Assembly (NCBI GenBank): GCA_036924085.1 | Contig: JAVGWX010000007.1 | Span: 35,178,953-35,242,952 of the forward strand | Direction of reading: 5' to 3' | Source of the DNA: Ariolimax columbianus | Lineage: Eukaryota > Mollusca > Gastropoda > Stylommatophora > Arionidae | DNA: 64,000 nt | In this document: piece after piece, positions 1 to 12,299 of the stretch | How positions within the stretch are numbered: position 1 is the stretch's first letter | Layout: each line of letters begins with the position of its first letter | Position numbers and translations under genes: made by a program | The notes under the pieces: generated by a model | What the model saw: the letters and a program-made list of their open reading frames with translations, nothing else | What the model was told of the DNA's origin: nothing | The model's database searches: none

Positions 1-355
1 TTTTGCCAGGTACCATACCTTTCAGTATCATTCTTTCTAGGCCATTGTGGCTGAAGTATGTTAATTTCTTAGATGTAATGTTGTTTACTAGCCAGATGTG
101 TTATATATCAAGCTCCTGTAGAATTTTTCCGTTCTTTTTTTTGTTGCTGTCCGTGGTATTTTGAGCACCCTCCTGTAGCATTTTAGCTGGAAGGATTCAG
201 TCTTCTTCCGTAGTGTTTGTCTGGGTGACCATGTTTCGCATCCGTATGTTGCCACCAGAATGATGCAAATCCTTGGGATCTTTATTTTTGTAATTTTATT
301 AGTTTTCTGCCGTACGTTTTTCATTTTAGCTAATCTCTGTAGTGCCATGTTATAT
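1..355 (-). mobile_element. Family R (RTE-like) LINE fragment, runs off left edge
   Basis: The minus strand encodes the region after the reverse transcriptase, including ATYGCETW, ESFQLKCYRRVLKIP and a weak match to the FGHIKRHNGLERTVMEGMVPGK block seen better at 60575-62366. That motif order is typical of RTE/BovB-like endonuclease-reverse transcriptases. The fragment is cut by the window edge on its 3' side and ends abruptly near 350, where a plus-strand LINE piece begins. It is a dead fragment; no start codon is meaningful. Clade assignment is from motif memory, not a search. Confidence 0.7.
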
Positions 356-730
356 ATATAAATTGATCAAAGCTTTTGACTGTGTGCAACAGGACATGCT
401 GTGAAGAATCATAAAAGGCATGGGATTACCAACACATGTGAACCACTGAATCACACACACACAACAAGCAACAGTCAGAGCAGTTGGAGAGAGAGAAAGA
501 CATTGGGCTGGTTTGAGGTCTAAAAAGGAGTTTGACAAGAATGCATACTCGCCCTTTTTTTTTTCATATTTGTAAAGTAATCATAATGAGAAATGTAAAA
601 AAATCAAGGTCCTGAAATCTTGCATCTTCTCAGTGGCAACATATGAACGCAAGACATGGACAAACAACAAGGAAGAAAGTAAAATCCTATGAGCTAAAAG
701 GTTACAGTAAAGGAATACTATAAACATTCC
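355..730 (+). mobile_element. LINE reverse transcriptase fragment with internal deletion
   Basis: Plus-strand translation near 358-430 gives a KAFDCVQQDML..IIKGMGLP block, the RT palm region that contains the first catalytic Asp. Near 610-720 the frame shows VATYERKTW, the degraded form of the YGCETW block downstream of RT. These blocks are normally several hundred bases apart, so the copy has lost the region between them. It lies head to tail against the minus-strand family R fragment. Stops and frame changes show it is a fossil. Confidence 0.55.
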
Positions 731-1254
731 TACACAGGGCGCCCCCCCCACCCCCCCTCTCAGCTATCTTCAGCCTGCCCAACTTTTTCCGTCTAGCTTT
801 AATACTCAGCTTTGCTAAGAAATTAACAATTTGTTTAATACACACAATTCAGTAGTAATTATAATTAAAGCCACAAATTTGTGTCAGTTCATGGTGCCAT
901 TTCAATCAAACAAAAAAACTAAACTGGCGTACTTGAACTTTTTTTGTCTTTCCACATATAAATAAAAGATTGTTGTTAGTTCCTAAAGAAGCACAGCACA
1001 CTCTTGCTTGGTAAATCTCAGCAGGGAAGGAGCATTACCTCTGGACAACGAGTTGATTGTGATTTTGTCCTCAGCTTTGTTGGGCTCGAGGTCATGCCCC
1101 ACATTAATAACAACATAAGGCATGCAAACTATGGCTTGTTTGCTGATGATGGATGAACAGTTAAGGATGATGTCAAAATACCCCGCCTAGTGCTTCAAAA
1201 TCTGAACTTTCTTAGTCAATATCACTGTAATAACCGTCAGCACTTATGATAGGA
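731..1254. other. No gene seen; C-rich tract
   Basis: No coding or RNA signal found. A C-rich tract at about 740-760 and AT-rich sequence fill this stretch. Confidence 0.5.
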
Positions 1255-1990
1255 GGTGAGTGATGGGATGTGGGCTTTAGATTGCCTTTAGGGCACAAGA
1301 AAACCAGAATGAGTCATTGAAATTAGCATACCGTTGAATCTCTACCGCCTTGTTGCGGATCCAAGCATCCTGCATGGAATTGAGTCTGCATTGCACAGCC
1401 AAATGTATGTTGTTAATTTGCAGTCCTTCTGGATGGTGAGGAGGAGTCGCTTTGAAATACCCTGAACAAGCAGCTCTGTTCATCGAGCAGGATCTTGATA
1501 GTTGCATCGTTTTCATTGAACTGATCATATATCCCAGACATTCTATTGTGAATTTCTTTCATTAAAAAGGCTCATCTGTCCTCCATAATACTCAGTGGCA
1601 GCTGATTTCTTGTCAGTCGACTGTTCAGGTCCCTGTGAAAGTCTGTGCATGTGCACCTCTTTGTAGTTTGGAGATGTTGAACCTATTCACAGGCTTCCAT
1701 CCCTGATGACAACACATAGGCTCCACATGGATGTTAGGCTTGGAGACAAAGCACCTCTAGTCTGTCCAGCACTCCGTACCGTACATGGCCTTAGTCACAT
1801 GCATTTCCAGTCTACACATCCATAGAGTGAAAACAGACAAAACATGGTGTTAGTGATGGAGAGGTCATGAAAGACACAGAGGCTCAGTAATAGTTGGTCA
1901 TTACTGTTGTACTTGTCTGTGCCTTGTACTCCATCCTAGAAGCGATGATCCAAGTGTCTTCTCTAGCATTGAAGTCCAAGGATTACAAAC
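1255..1990 (-). mobile_element. Family C (CFDP2-like) LINE fragment: endonuclease end and linker
   Basis: Minus-strand reading from 1800 downward gives VTKAMYGTECWTD followed by FVSKPNIHVEP, the usual end of the apurinic-type endonuclease domain in these LINEs. At 1560-1280 it continues with LLDEQ, then QDAWIRNKAVEIQRYA and SCALKAI, the linker before the RT. Several frameshifts separate the blocks. It resembles the elements often annotated as craniofacial development protein 2-like. It abuts a 61-bp tandem array on its upstream side. Confidence 0.6.
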
Positions 1991-2000
1991 TTGTTCAATT

Positions 2001-2348
2001 ATGAGTCTTCATTAATTATTTAATGTTTGGTCTATCTTCAGCAGTTTGTGAATTGTGTGTCTTGAGTCTTCATGAATTATTTAATGTTTCGTCTATCTTC
2101 AGTAGTTTGTGAATTGTGTGTCTTGAGTTTTCATTAATTATTTAATACTTGGTCTATCTTCAGTAGTTTGTGAATTGTGTGTCTTGAGTTTTCATTAATT
2201 ATTTAATACTTGGTCTGTCTTCAGTAGTTTGTGAATTGTGTGTCTTGAGTTTTCATTAATTATTTAATACTTGGTCTATCTTCAGCAGTTTGTGAATTGT
2301 GTGTCTTGAGTTTTCATTAATTATTTAATGTTTGGTCTATCTTCAGTG
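2001..2348. repeat. Minisatellite, 61-bp unit, about 6 copies
   Basis: The phrase gagt(c/t)ttcat(t/g)aatt recurs at 2003, 2064, 2125, 2186, 2247 and 2308, an exact 61-bp period. Units differ by a few substitutions, mainly gtttgg versus acttgg. Confidence 0.95.
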
Positions 2349-2711
2349 AATATTAAATAACTATTAAAAATGTCTTTGCGATTGCAGTCTTCTGTAAATT
2401 TCCACAGGTTTCACGCCTTCTTTCACAAGAAACGTCATTACAACATGCTGTTCCATGCAGGCACTAACAGTGTTGTCCATCATTTTTATTTATCTGTCAC
2501 GTGATTGCCACCTTGCATTAATAGGACACAAGTGCCCCTAACTAATGATAGTAGTTCCAGCATGCTATAATCCATTCAGGTAGAACTAGAACAACAAGTT
2601 CTGGTTTGATTTGAACGCCCCTTGTATGATTGAATAGATCAACGCAGAAGTTGTGGTATATGGTTTTGGACTCTCCCCATTATGTATGACTTGACCGTAG
2701 CAGAGTAGACA
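2349..2711. other. No gene seen
   Basis: No coding, RNA or repeat signal that I can support. Confidence 0.5.
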
Positions 2712-2916
2712 AGTGTTTCTCTACCTCATTTTGCGTCCCCTTTTCTTTTCTTACTGTTATTGGCCTGTGTATGTCTTACATAGTATCTACTAACAGTTAT
2801 CTTTTGCTTATGGCTCTGAATAAATATTGTTTGGTTGCATCCCAACCCCGTCTAATGACAGAATGGGGGGGCGCAGACAAGTCGGTGGTGAGATATGATC
2901 CATGTTGAGAAACACT
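2712..2916. mobile_element. Possible small hAT-type non-autonomous element
   Basis: The left end agtgtttctctac at 2712 is nearly the reverse complement of gttgagaaacact ending at 2916. The AGTGTTTCTCAAC sequence is a common terminal repeat of hAT elements. I could not find a convincing 8-bp target duplication, so this is tentative. The inside has no coding capacity. Confidence 0.4.
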
Positions 2917-3726
2917 ATTGTAGATAGCAGCATGTTATTTCACATCATCTTCATGATAGGTATTTGCTTCTTGTCTTCTTCTTTATTGTCATATTGTTAA
3001 TATTACTTGTGATGAGACTTGAGCAGCAAACAATTTGGTCAACTAATTTATTCATTGTAGTGCTTCATTCTTCGCATCTACAGTTTTCCTGTCAAATTCA
3101 TGTAATTATGAACCTCATTGAGGGCGGCTCTGTCCGGTTCAGGGCCAGCCAGCTAGCGCCCTTCCCTCCTTCTTCCCATCGGGCAATAGTACATATTTTG
3201 CTACTTACAACTTCGACAACGGCCCTAGTCTTCTGCAGTCCGTCCCTGTTAATAGGTTCATTAATGCTAGCACTAGCAACACACATAAATAAAGGCGCCC
3301 TAACTGTCAGGACCAAAGTCTGTCTCCAGACTTGCGGTACTCATCTAACAGTGTGCACATTCAACTGTCGCTCTGTGTGCTCAGCACTACAGCTGAGTCA
3401 CCTTATTGACGGGAATAGCAGATTGAGTTTTGGCATCTCAGAGACCAAGCAAGAAAAAAGGAACTGTCAGAAATTTGGAATGAAGGCATGGGAGTTTACA
3501 TCGGCACCCACAAGGCCAACTCTATACCAGTAGAAGTTGGTTTCCTTCTCCCACCCATTGTCCATCTCATTCAACAGGTGACAATTTTAGACCACCATCT
3601 GGCTTTTTTGGACTTTGCTATCTCCAAATACATGCTACTTTCATCATTCAAGTGTATGCATTAACAACGAACAAAGATTAACAAGGTCACACCAATTTCT
3701 ACAACAGCCTCCATGAGTCCTTCAGC

Positions 3727-3846
3727 AACGCCACAGCTGCTACAATATTATTATTTGTAACTTCAATGCCAGAATAGGACCTCGCCAACGCCACAGCTGC
3801 TACAATATTATTATTTGTAACTTCAATGCCAGAATAGGACCTCGCC
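3727..3846 (+). repeat. Exact 60-bp direct duplication inside LINE endonuclease
   Basis: The segment starting caacgccacagctgctac occurs twice back to back with a 60-bp period and no differences over the shared part. Sixty bases is 20 codons, so the duplication keeps the reading frame. Confidence 0.95.
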
Positions 3847-4276
3847 AACATGGTGAAATCTATGGACCCCATGCTGGAGAAACATGGAATGATGCAGGTG
3901 ACAGACTGGTCACTTTCTGAAAACAAAATGACTTTTACATTGTAACAGCTTTTTCCAGAATCCCATCTACAAGAGGTACACACACACACGTGGAACCCAG
4001 TCGACTTCATCATCATGAAATTGACCCATGTCTTGTCTAGCAGAAATCGCTGGCATGTCACTACCAGAAATCAGGAATTGTGTAGTGTCAGAAGTCAAAA
4101 GGAAAAAAAACCAGTCATGTGATCAGTGTCACCCCCTTTTTGGATACAATTGAGAAGAGGGACGACTGAAATCAAGGAAAAGTTTCCTCCACAGTGAACA
4201 GTTTAACAGACTAGAAACCTGAGCAACAAACGCATTGAAAGATGGCATCAAATATATGGTGAAAAATGGATGACAA

Positions 4277-4600
4277 TCAAAGAAGAACTTGCGACAGGGC
4301 ATGATATGCCATATCCAGTGTGGAGAGCCCTAAACAGTTTTCAAATGGTAATGTCCAGGTGTAGGTCAAACTTGTAAAAAAGAATATGTGGACACCGATG
4401 TCTGGGAATGCGGAGCCAAACATTTGTATAACTGCCCAAGAATGCCAGAACCATGTAATTTGGTGGATTTCATGGCAGCAAATGAAAGAGCTTCCAGGGC
4501 AGCTGATGTCTAGTCCAATACTCTGTGAGGTTGCCGGACACAGTAAGTAAGTAACACATGTCTCAGTAGTTGGTTCCTTCTGCACTCGAAGCGACGATAG
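4277..4600. other. Unassigned sequence inside the broken LINE
   Basis: This stretch lies between the endonuclease blocks and the foreign LINE end. I recognise no LINE block in it. It may be an insertion or highly decayed LINE. Confidence 0.4.
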
Positions 4601-4824
4601 CCTTCTCTGAGCCCGTTTCCTCTTCGACCTAAAACTTGTAAAGCTTCATCAGCAATGATCATATAGGGATTCAGAGAGGCTAATCAGTCCCTCGACTGCT
4701 ACCACCCGCTAGCAAGAAATTCTGAGCTCACATCGCAGCTGACCATGCAAATCTGATTTCAAAGGTAGCCAGACTGCCAGCATGCACTCACACCACAAAT
4801 CACATTTCACCTGCTACTCAAGCT

Positions 4825-5065
4825 TTGTTAGAAAAGCTGCGCAAGATGGCTCATTCTTTGAATAACCATAAATGCCCGTGTGGTACCGGGAAAATGACCG
4901 CTGAGCATTTGCTGCAAAACTGCCCGACATACGAGGATCAGAGAGAGCAGATGTGGCCATCACCAGTGGCAACACTAGACAAGCTCTATGGCAGTGTCGA
5001 CAGCCTCAGGATGACAGCTGCTTTTTTCGAAAAAATACAGGTTGATGTCTGACTGCGTACGATGA
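4825..5065 (+). mobile_element. Family H LINE 3' end, 5'-truncated insertion
   Basis: Translation gives KCPCGTGKMTAEHLLQNCP, a C-x-C...H...C zinc-knuckle-like motif, then YEDQREQMWP and FFEKIQVDV followed by a stop. The same C-terminal module occurs at 16608-16939 and 56105-56300. After the stop comes tgcgtacgatgaagaat, a short form of the (GAA)-type tail. The piece sits between endonuclease and RT remnants of a family C LINE, so it inserted later. Confidence 0.75.
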
Positions 5066-6279
5066 AGAATAACCACATAGCTATCAGCACCAAGCACGAT
5101 CTGCCATCAAAAACTTAAAAAAAATTATGAGACCTTTGCTCGCGAATGTCTCTTGAAATCTGCAGAATATTGGCACAGCATCAGATTATCTACTTGAGGC
5201 CTTGCCAAGCACCACGAACTCATTCCTTGTCTCATTCCTTGTCTGAAAGCTTCCGATGGGTCTTGCACAACATCAAAGCTGGGCATGGAGTCAATTAGGA
5301 AAGTTTACTAAAGCGACCTGTTCGGATCATCAGAACCTCCTCCACTTGCTCTCAGAATTTTGCCATGCCATCTGGAAAAATCTCCAGGTGACGATGGCAT
5401 CACTGCGGAGGACCTCCAGGCTTACAGTCTACCCCTTAACCAAGACATAGCCCAACGTTTTATATGTTTTCTTCATTTGGGAGGAACACCTACTGCTTGG
5501 TGTAGCTCAAGGACGACACTTGTGCACAAGAAGGGAGATGAAGAGGACTTCGAAGTTCATTATCTAATTACGCGTCTCCCAGTCACTTACAAACTGTTTA
5601 CAAAATGCATCCTTGCCACAGTTCGCACCACTATCAAAGACCAGTCGAACAACATTTATACTGCACAATGGATCATATTTCAATCTGCTGCCACTTTTTT
5701 GAAGCAACTAGACAGTTCCAAAAACCCTTCTTATTTACCTTCATAGATTACAAAAAGGAATTTTGATTCAAAAGAATCAAATTTTGTCTGGCGTTCATCG
5801 CTGAAATAAGGTGTTGATCCTGGTTACATGCGAATTCTTGTCAACAGTTATACGGACTGCACTACCACATTTCATCACATCCAATTGTGCCACTAGAACA
5901 GAAGTGAGTCCACTAGGGGAATCCTATCTCACCTACCTTTTTCTCCGTATGTTTGGAATCAGTCGATGCAACTGTGACACCTTTGGCATCCATATTGACA
6001 GCAGATGCTTCAATCACCTTCAATTTACTAGTGCTCATTACAGACACAGCAGAAACCAATCAAATGATGCAGCTACTCGATGATAAGGGTAAGAAAGTGG
6101 GACTAGAAATGAATGAAAGACCAAAGTATTTCGCCAATTGTGATCCGGTCTTCCATGGCATGGTAAGCTTAGAGGATGTCGACGAGTACATCTATATTGG
6201 GCGTCTAATCATTATGCTGAGCAATCTGGAACCTGAACTAACAAGATATCACAGCGCAGTCTGAGTTTCTTTTACTCGC

Positions 6280-7004
6280 TTTAGTGTGGTTTGCCAGAAA
6301 TACAAAGATGCATTGTAGATCAAGAGAAATGTCATATGAGGCATAAACATTTAACATAACAATTGAGACTATTGAAAGCTATTTTACCGTAATAGTTTTA
6401 TTTGGATATGAGCAACTCTTTTGTGAACATCAACTCAATATGAGCAGAGTAAGCCAACAAAATCTTGGACGGGATGTGGATTTTATTTTTATTTGCTAGA
6501 AAGATGAATACAACTGAAAACATGTTCAGCCATCCAAGCATTCATCATGCTTCACCTGGTATGGACAATGTTGCTGGCCGGAAAATGAGACTGTGATGTA
6601 CTCAAGCATGCTCCTCAAAGCTGGTCTCTCATACCTGGCTTTAGAAATCAATTTGCAGCATAACGTCTTTTTGTCAAGCTAAATTAATCAAATTCGGTAA
6701 TAAATAGCACTGGGGCAAGTAACACAGAAAGTCTGAACACATAAAGATATCGAACTGTAGTGATTCACATCTGTAAGGTTGGCTATTCAGTATACGTTGT
6801 CATTATTAGACCTACATGCGCCACTAAATATAGCACTTGACACACAGATGTTTAGTGAATGTGGAGACTATAGCAGTGTTGATTGTGAATGTCTTGTATT
6901 GGTGCAAGCAATTATGTCATACACTCCAATCCCTGTGTGGGGTGAGAGGAACTGTTAGGACTGTTGTGGGTCTCAAAGTTCTCTGTCGGTGAAGAATGGA
7001 AAGT
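6280..7004. other. No gene seen
   Basis: AT-rich sequence without supported coding, RNA or repeat features. Confidence 0.5.
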
Positions 7005-7180
7005 GGGTTATGTCTTCTTCTCTGCGTTCATTCTCAATCTCTCACTACCAAGCCCTGAACAGGGCTTTGTAAGTAGCAGAATGTAGTCTGGAGAACGGAA
7101 TGAGTTGTGTCGCTAGTTTACAGCTTGACTGCGATATTTGCACCTTTTGGTCCGATACATCTGTCTTCGGCGGGGGTTGT
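7005..7180 (-). mobile_element. SINE-A partial copy (3' half)
   Basis: The plus strand shows the reverse complement of the SINE-A 3' half: ttcattctcaatctc, agcagaatgtagtctgg, agaacggaatgagttgtg, tagtttacagcttgactg and ggtccgatacatct in the same order as the full copy at 17660-18013. Sense strand is minus. The 5' half is missing. Confidence 0.8.
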
Positions 7181-7679
7181 GTCTTAATTTATGATCTGAA
7201 AAATATCAGTAAGGTTCATATATAAACTAAAAACAGACAGCATACTTCACTCGTTTCATTAGAATTTTGTGACTAGCACTTTCCAGGTCTCCTTTAGAGA
7301 ACCAAACCACACTATCTGTCTTGAGATATTATTGAGCTAATTAATGTTGTCAGTAGTTGAACAGAAGAAACGTGGAGAGGGAGTGGATGCCACACAGTAA
7401 GCAGATCAGCCACCATGTAAACACAATTTGAAAACGTGGTTAATTTGTCTTAAAGTGAATGTTTTTCTTCTCATCGTGTTTATAATCAAAAGCTCATAAT
7501 TTTTGGCGGGTTTAGGCTCAGGTGACATCTCATTGAGTGACATCATAGGAACATATGACGTAGACAGTTGTAGCAGCAATGGACTTCTCATCCAGACGTA
7601 TGCACAAACATGCCCTCCTCATCCTGAACACCATGTTCATTGTTTACCCATATCATGACCCGATGGCACTCACGCTGAA
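7181..7679. other. No gene seen
   Basis: No supported feature. A 61-residue open frame on the minus strand has no recognisable content. Confidence 0.5.
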
Positions 7680-8480
7680 ATAATTGGCGCTAATCGACTA
7701 TGTCATTATAAGAATGAAGTTGGGCAAGATGTTCGAGTGACCAAGCCCATGTGCCAAATGCTGGACCACCCAATCGTGTCTAAACTTAAAATTCGTGTCC
7801 GGCCAGCCATACTCCCCCAGGGAAAGAAAACTATATAAAAAAAAGGCTAGATATCACCAAGCAAGGAACATTTCAATAACTCATTTCCTTATTCCCTTCT
7901 GACCACTTGCAATTGTTCTGGTTAGACGACACAAGTGGAAACAAATTGCGCAACCCAGTGAACACTGCTACAGATTTCCACAAAGTCTATCTACATGACT
8001 CAAGAAAGACGCTTTCATCAAAATGCATTGAATCGTCCAGGCATTAGTCTGCGTACAAACCTAAAGGTATTACAGAAATATGGTGTTTCTACTACGGCTG
8101 TATACATTTGAAACGGATGGATTGTAATACAGGCGCCATGTGAAGAAGCTGAACCACTTCCATACAGTCTGTCTCAAATCAGTGATGAAGATATAAAGGG
8201 CAAGACATTATTCCGGATACCTCTTGTTTTTGACAGATCTGTCATCCCAAGCATCAATACTATTTAGATGCAGTCACACATTCGCTAGGCAGGTCATGTC
8301 GATCGCCTGCCATACCGCCGGCTACCAAAAATGATTTTTATGGTGAGGCGCAGTATGGTAAACGAACCGATAGTGGCCAAAGGCACGCTTAAGACTTCTA
8401 TCAAACTCCGTTGACATAACACCTGACACTTGGGAACCTGCTGCTCGGTACCGAATTGGGCAGCTGAAAAAATGCAGCTG
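7680..8480 (+). mobile_element. Family C-like LINE fragment with internal deletion
   Basis: Near 7690-7830 the frames give DYVIIRMK, VTKPMC and ILPQGKK, the end of the endonuclease domain. Near 8120-8470 they give KKLNHFHTVCLKS, AGHVDRLPYRRLPKM and DTWE, the tail after the RT. The whole RT core between them is gone. Many stops and frameshifts. Confidence 0.6.
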
Positions 8481-8587
8481 AATAGTGGGATAGGCTAGAA
8501 AAGCTCGTTCAATAAGACCGTTATATCGGGCTCGGTAGTCACCTCGGTATTGATGGGCCCACTAACCAACCATATTCCAATTTTGAT

Positions 8588-8815
8588 GAACAGAGAGTGA
8601 TCTTCATCAGATGTGATGTACGAACAACAGAGATTGATCTTCATCAGATGTGATGTACGAACAACAGAGAGTGATCTTCATCAGATGTGATGTACGAACA
8701 ACAGAGAGTGATCTTCATCAGATGTGATGTACGAACAACAGAGAGTGATCTTCATCAGATGTGATGTACGAACAACAGAGAGTGATCTTCATCAGATGTG
8801 ATGTACGAACAACAC
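8588..8815. repeat. Minisatellite, 37-bp unit, 6 copies
   Basis: The unit containing gtgatcttcatcagatgtg repeats every 37 bp from 8591 to 8813 with almost no variation. Confidence 0.95.
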
Positions 8816-9139
8816 ACAGTTACCATTACAATACACAATTGTATCATAACTTACCGTTTCACTAGCCATCTTGTCTATCAGTGTCTCTGTGAGAGCTCGG
8901 GTAGATTGTGTGACTATCTGAATAAGTGTAATGGCCAACGTTTTACAGGAGTATCAGAATTAATGACGCCGGACATAGCAAACATATATGCTCTATATAC
9001 ATGTGGATCCGCAAGCTGTTTTTTAATCAGTGCAGACACACACAGATATGTGTGTGTGTACTATTATATATAATCACAAAAAGGGGGCATTAAAGCATTT
9101 GTTCTATTTCTCAGTTCAAAAGGCAATTCTTTTGCCACA
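8816..9139. other. No gene seen
   Basis: A 91-residue open frame starts inside the minisatellite and has no recognisable content. Nothing else supported. Confidence 0.5.
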
Positions 9140-9146
9140 TACATAC

Positions 9147-9252
9147 GCCTTAGTACCAGCCGGCGTACACAAGCCTTAGTACTAGCCGGCGTACACAAGC
9201 CTTAGTACCAGCCGGCGTACACAAGCCTTAGTACCAGCCGGCGTACACACGT
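9147..9252. repeat. Minisatellite, 26-bp unit, about 4 copies
   Basis: The unit cttagtaccagccggcgtac plus acaagc recurs with a 26-bp period. One copy reads actagcc in place of accagcc. Confidence 0.95.
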
Positions 9253-11383
9253 GCAAACTGTTCCAGCAGCTAACATGGCTCGGTGATAGATAGGCCGACA
9301 CCCTCTTCAAAAAGGTGAACTTTTTACTCAATATAAGTAGACATACACAGAAAGAAAGAAACATTAGCAGGTTAAACGTATAGTTATCAGAACGATAATC
9401 ACCGCGGAAACGAATATAAACATATATGGACGTAATTGTCCAGACTGGACCAAATTGAATCCATTCACCCTTGTATGGTGTTATGTATGACACTCTCTCT
9501 CTCTCTTCTCCTCGACATGGCGCGTGCTATGTCTGCCCCATCCAAGCCATCCCTTTTTCTAGCGTCTCTTTCCTGGCTGGTCTGATCGATTGACTGTATA
9601 GTTTGTATTCTAACGGAAAAGGGGAATCTGTGACACTGTATCATCGTATGTGTTGTGAGGAAACTTAATACTGACAACGTTTGGTCTATCCGTGAAGGTC
9701 ATTCCTTTTAACAGACCTTGTTTGACACAGTGAGCAGCAGTTGGACTGGTATGCTGTATAATAGACACAAACACCTGTTAATGTGCTGTATAAAATGATA
9801 GAACATTAGGTTCGGCCTGCCACACGTGCTACAGATGTGCGCTACTAAAACCCTAGTGGCGACAGAGCTACATGTCTGAATGTGCTGACTGCACTGATGT
9901 GCGTGGCGTCCTTCTAGTGACTTAACACATGTTGATGTGGGAGGGGCACATAGTCTCACCATGTAACATTCAAAAGACCATAATATTACAGTTGCAGTGA
10001 AGTATCTGATATGACAACAGCATAACAAGTATGGCTAGATATTATGACGTTGTTGCTCGAAGTAAATGTTTGAAAGGTAAGACCAGTTAACGTTTGCGTG
10101 CGTGTTGTGCCGAGATTGTTATGGATAACAGCGTTATTTGATCACTGGAATTAGCGAACGTGGAGTTATTCTCCGTTAGAAGAAAGATTTCAAGGAAGGT
10201 AGTCCAGGTAAGAGGCACGGCTCGCAGCGAGACGATACAGTCGGTGAGCCTTGAAATCCAGACCCAAGCGGAACCGGATAGTTTTACAGTCTGCACGAGA
10301 GGAGAAACACTGATCAAATTGAGATGTTTTTAAGATCTAAGTTAGCCGCCTACCTGAAAGATATTCATTATGATGCGATTGTTTCTCTGAAATATCAGCA
10401 ATTTAAGTTTTAATATGTAATAAAAACGCAGTGATGTAAACCAAAACGGCATTTAAAACATATTTCAGTTACGAACAATAATCTGAAACACTGGGAAGCT
10501 TATGCAAATGATTTCACGTATGACCTTGGCTATCAGTGGTTACAGTTTTGCACCCTATGCAAATTCTAACCTAATTGTGGCGCTCGACCAGTGTTTCTTA
10601 CACGTCTTGTGTTGCCCGCACAATTTGTGCCATTTTGCTAAACCTATCTGAGCCCATACCAGAATAGATCGTACATTAATCAGGCACTTGCCATCTACCG
10701 TTTTTAGTTCACTAAAAGTGCATTGGATAGCAAGCAATAGTTTGCATAGGGCCAATTCTTTCCGAGGAGTCATACTTAAGCGCTAAATTTATTTTCGTGG
10801 TAAATAAACCTGTTCACAAACACTTGATTGTATCTGCCAATACATATTTGACAATGGCTGTACTACTTGTTTTGTTTGGCCGCTGCAGTTGTCCCCTCAC
10901 TGTAAGGGGCGACGGTATTTCGTTTTCACGTCTGAGCTTTCTCATTTGATTCGCGTATGTTGATACCGAATATCTTACACACATGCAGTTGTAGGTAAAA
11001 CAGCATTGATGAAGTGATTTCACTAGTGTTGCTTTTAGGGAGGGCGTTGATCCACGTGATCAAATGAAGGTGAGCTTAAACCCGTTTGGTGTCTAGCGAC
11101 AGACTTTGTTAATTAAAGATAAAACGTCTCGAAAGTAAAGAAAAACGCGCCTTTTCCTACTCCTAGGAGACAGAACTTGTACCATAACCCGTCCTTACGT
11201 ACATGAAACTATATTAACAAGAAAACACCGCCGGATATGCAAACCCTGACGACGGATACCGATACAGTTGTGTAAAGTCGTGGAGAACGGGCATGCGAAA
11301 CAACGGATAGAGACGTGCGTGTGGTATATCGTTTCTCCGTTGGATTTGAAAAGAAATGAAGTAGAATAATTAGTGGCGTAATA
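9253..11383. other. No gene recognised in about 2.1 kb
   Basis: Several short open frames exist on both strands but none has a motif, splice context or repeat match that I recognise. Base composition is less AT-rich than nearby gaps. This is one of the few long stretches with no visible transposon. Confidence 0.45.
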
Positions 11384-11447
11384 CGAAGTGTGTTCAACAA
11401 GCATCCGACCTTTGGGCCGGAAAAATACAATTACTTACCTGGAGGTT

Positions 11448-12299
11448 TCAAACCCTAATCCCTTTCAAAGTACTCTCCTCGGGACTCCACATACTTCTCC
11501 CAGTGGTTTCTCCATTGTTGGAACCATTTCGGGAAGGCTTCTTTGGGAATGGATTACAGCTGATTGATCGCATTTTGCATGTCTTTTCGTCGCCCAAATA
11601 ATGCCCTCTCAGCGGAATTTTCAGCTTGGCGAACAGCCAAAAATGGCGAGGAGTCAAGTCGGGATAATAGAAAGACTGGCTGATCAGAGGAATGTTGTAT
11701 TTCGCCAAGAAAGTCTGAATCAGATGCGAAGAATAGACCGGTCATTTGTCATGATGGAGCTGCCAAGTTCCCGTTGTCCACAGGCCCGGCAGTTAGCATC
11801 GAACAGCATCACAAAAGCGTCTAATGAACTACATGTATCACTCTCTGGTCATGTTTTGACCTTGTGATGCTTACTCGTGATGCACAACCACACGTGAGTC
11901 ACAGAAAACCTTGACATTGCTGCCTCGCGTTTTTCCGCCTCCGGGATGATGAATATCACCCCTGTGACGACCGCAGCTTGATTTCCGGGACGTACCCATA
12001 AATCCACGACCACCCATCACCAGTGTTCAGGGAGTCGGGGCGCAGTCCAGCATGTCCAGGCGGAGTTTCTAACGTTCCACCGTTAACAGCTTCGGTGCGA
12101 ATTTCCGCGTAGCCAAATCCTCGCTCAAAATGGAGTTTACCGAACCAATGCTTATCCCCACCTCATCCGCCAGCTCTCGGATGGTGACACGGCGGTTCTG
12201 TAAGACCAAGGTCCGTACTTGGTTAATGACTGCATCATTTAGGCTTGGTGAGGGTCTGCCGGAACTGTCATCCTCACCGAAGTACTGTTGAATCAACAC
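11448..12299 (-). pseudogene. Mariner-type DDD transposase, inactivated
   Basis: In minus-strand order: a helix-turn-helix region (YFGEDDS, then NRRVTIRELADEVGIS and KLLTVER), then LNTGDGWSWIYGY with the first catalytic Asp, then WQLHHD with the second, then PDLTPRHFWLFAKLKIPLRG. Mariners normally have PxDFxLF here, with 34 residues between the second and third Asp. In this copy the residue at that place is His, so the third catalytic residue is lost. At least two frameshifts and an internal stop separate the blocks. The N-terminal part of the first DNA-binding region is replaced by the minisatellite. Confidence 0.85.

Larger units (their letters stand above)
3100..6275 (+). mobile_element. 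Family C (CFDP2-like) LINE, long but broken copy
   Basis: Endonuclease blocks begin near 3350 (CTFNCRSV, then ISETK) and continue at 3660-4070 in shifting frames (FYNSL, ATILL, HGEIYGPHAGETWNDAGD). Reverse transcriptase blocks follow: GDDGITAEDLQA near 5395, HKKGDEEDF and LPVTYKLFTKCIL near 5525-5620, then LITDTAETNQMMQLLDDKGK and DEYIYIGRLI at 6030-6220. The catalytic FADD box is degraded. The copy carries a 60-bp duplication (3727-3846) and a foreign LINE end at 4825-5065. The 3100-3330 part may be its 5' untranslated region. There are many stops, so it is non-functional. Confidence 0.7.

Noticed and set aside
2964..3533. A 189-codon plus-strand open frame with a hydrophobic start
   Set aside because: Its second half is LINE endonuclease (CTFNCRSV block). 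The hydrophobic start is chance reading of AT-rich DNA before the LINE.
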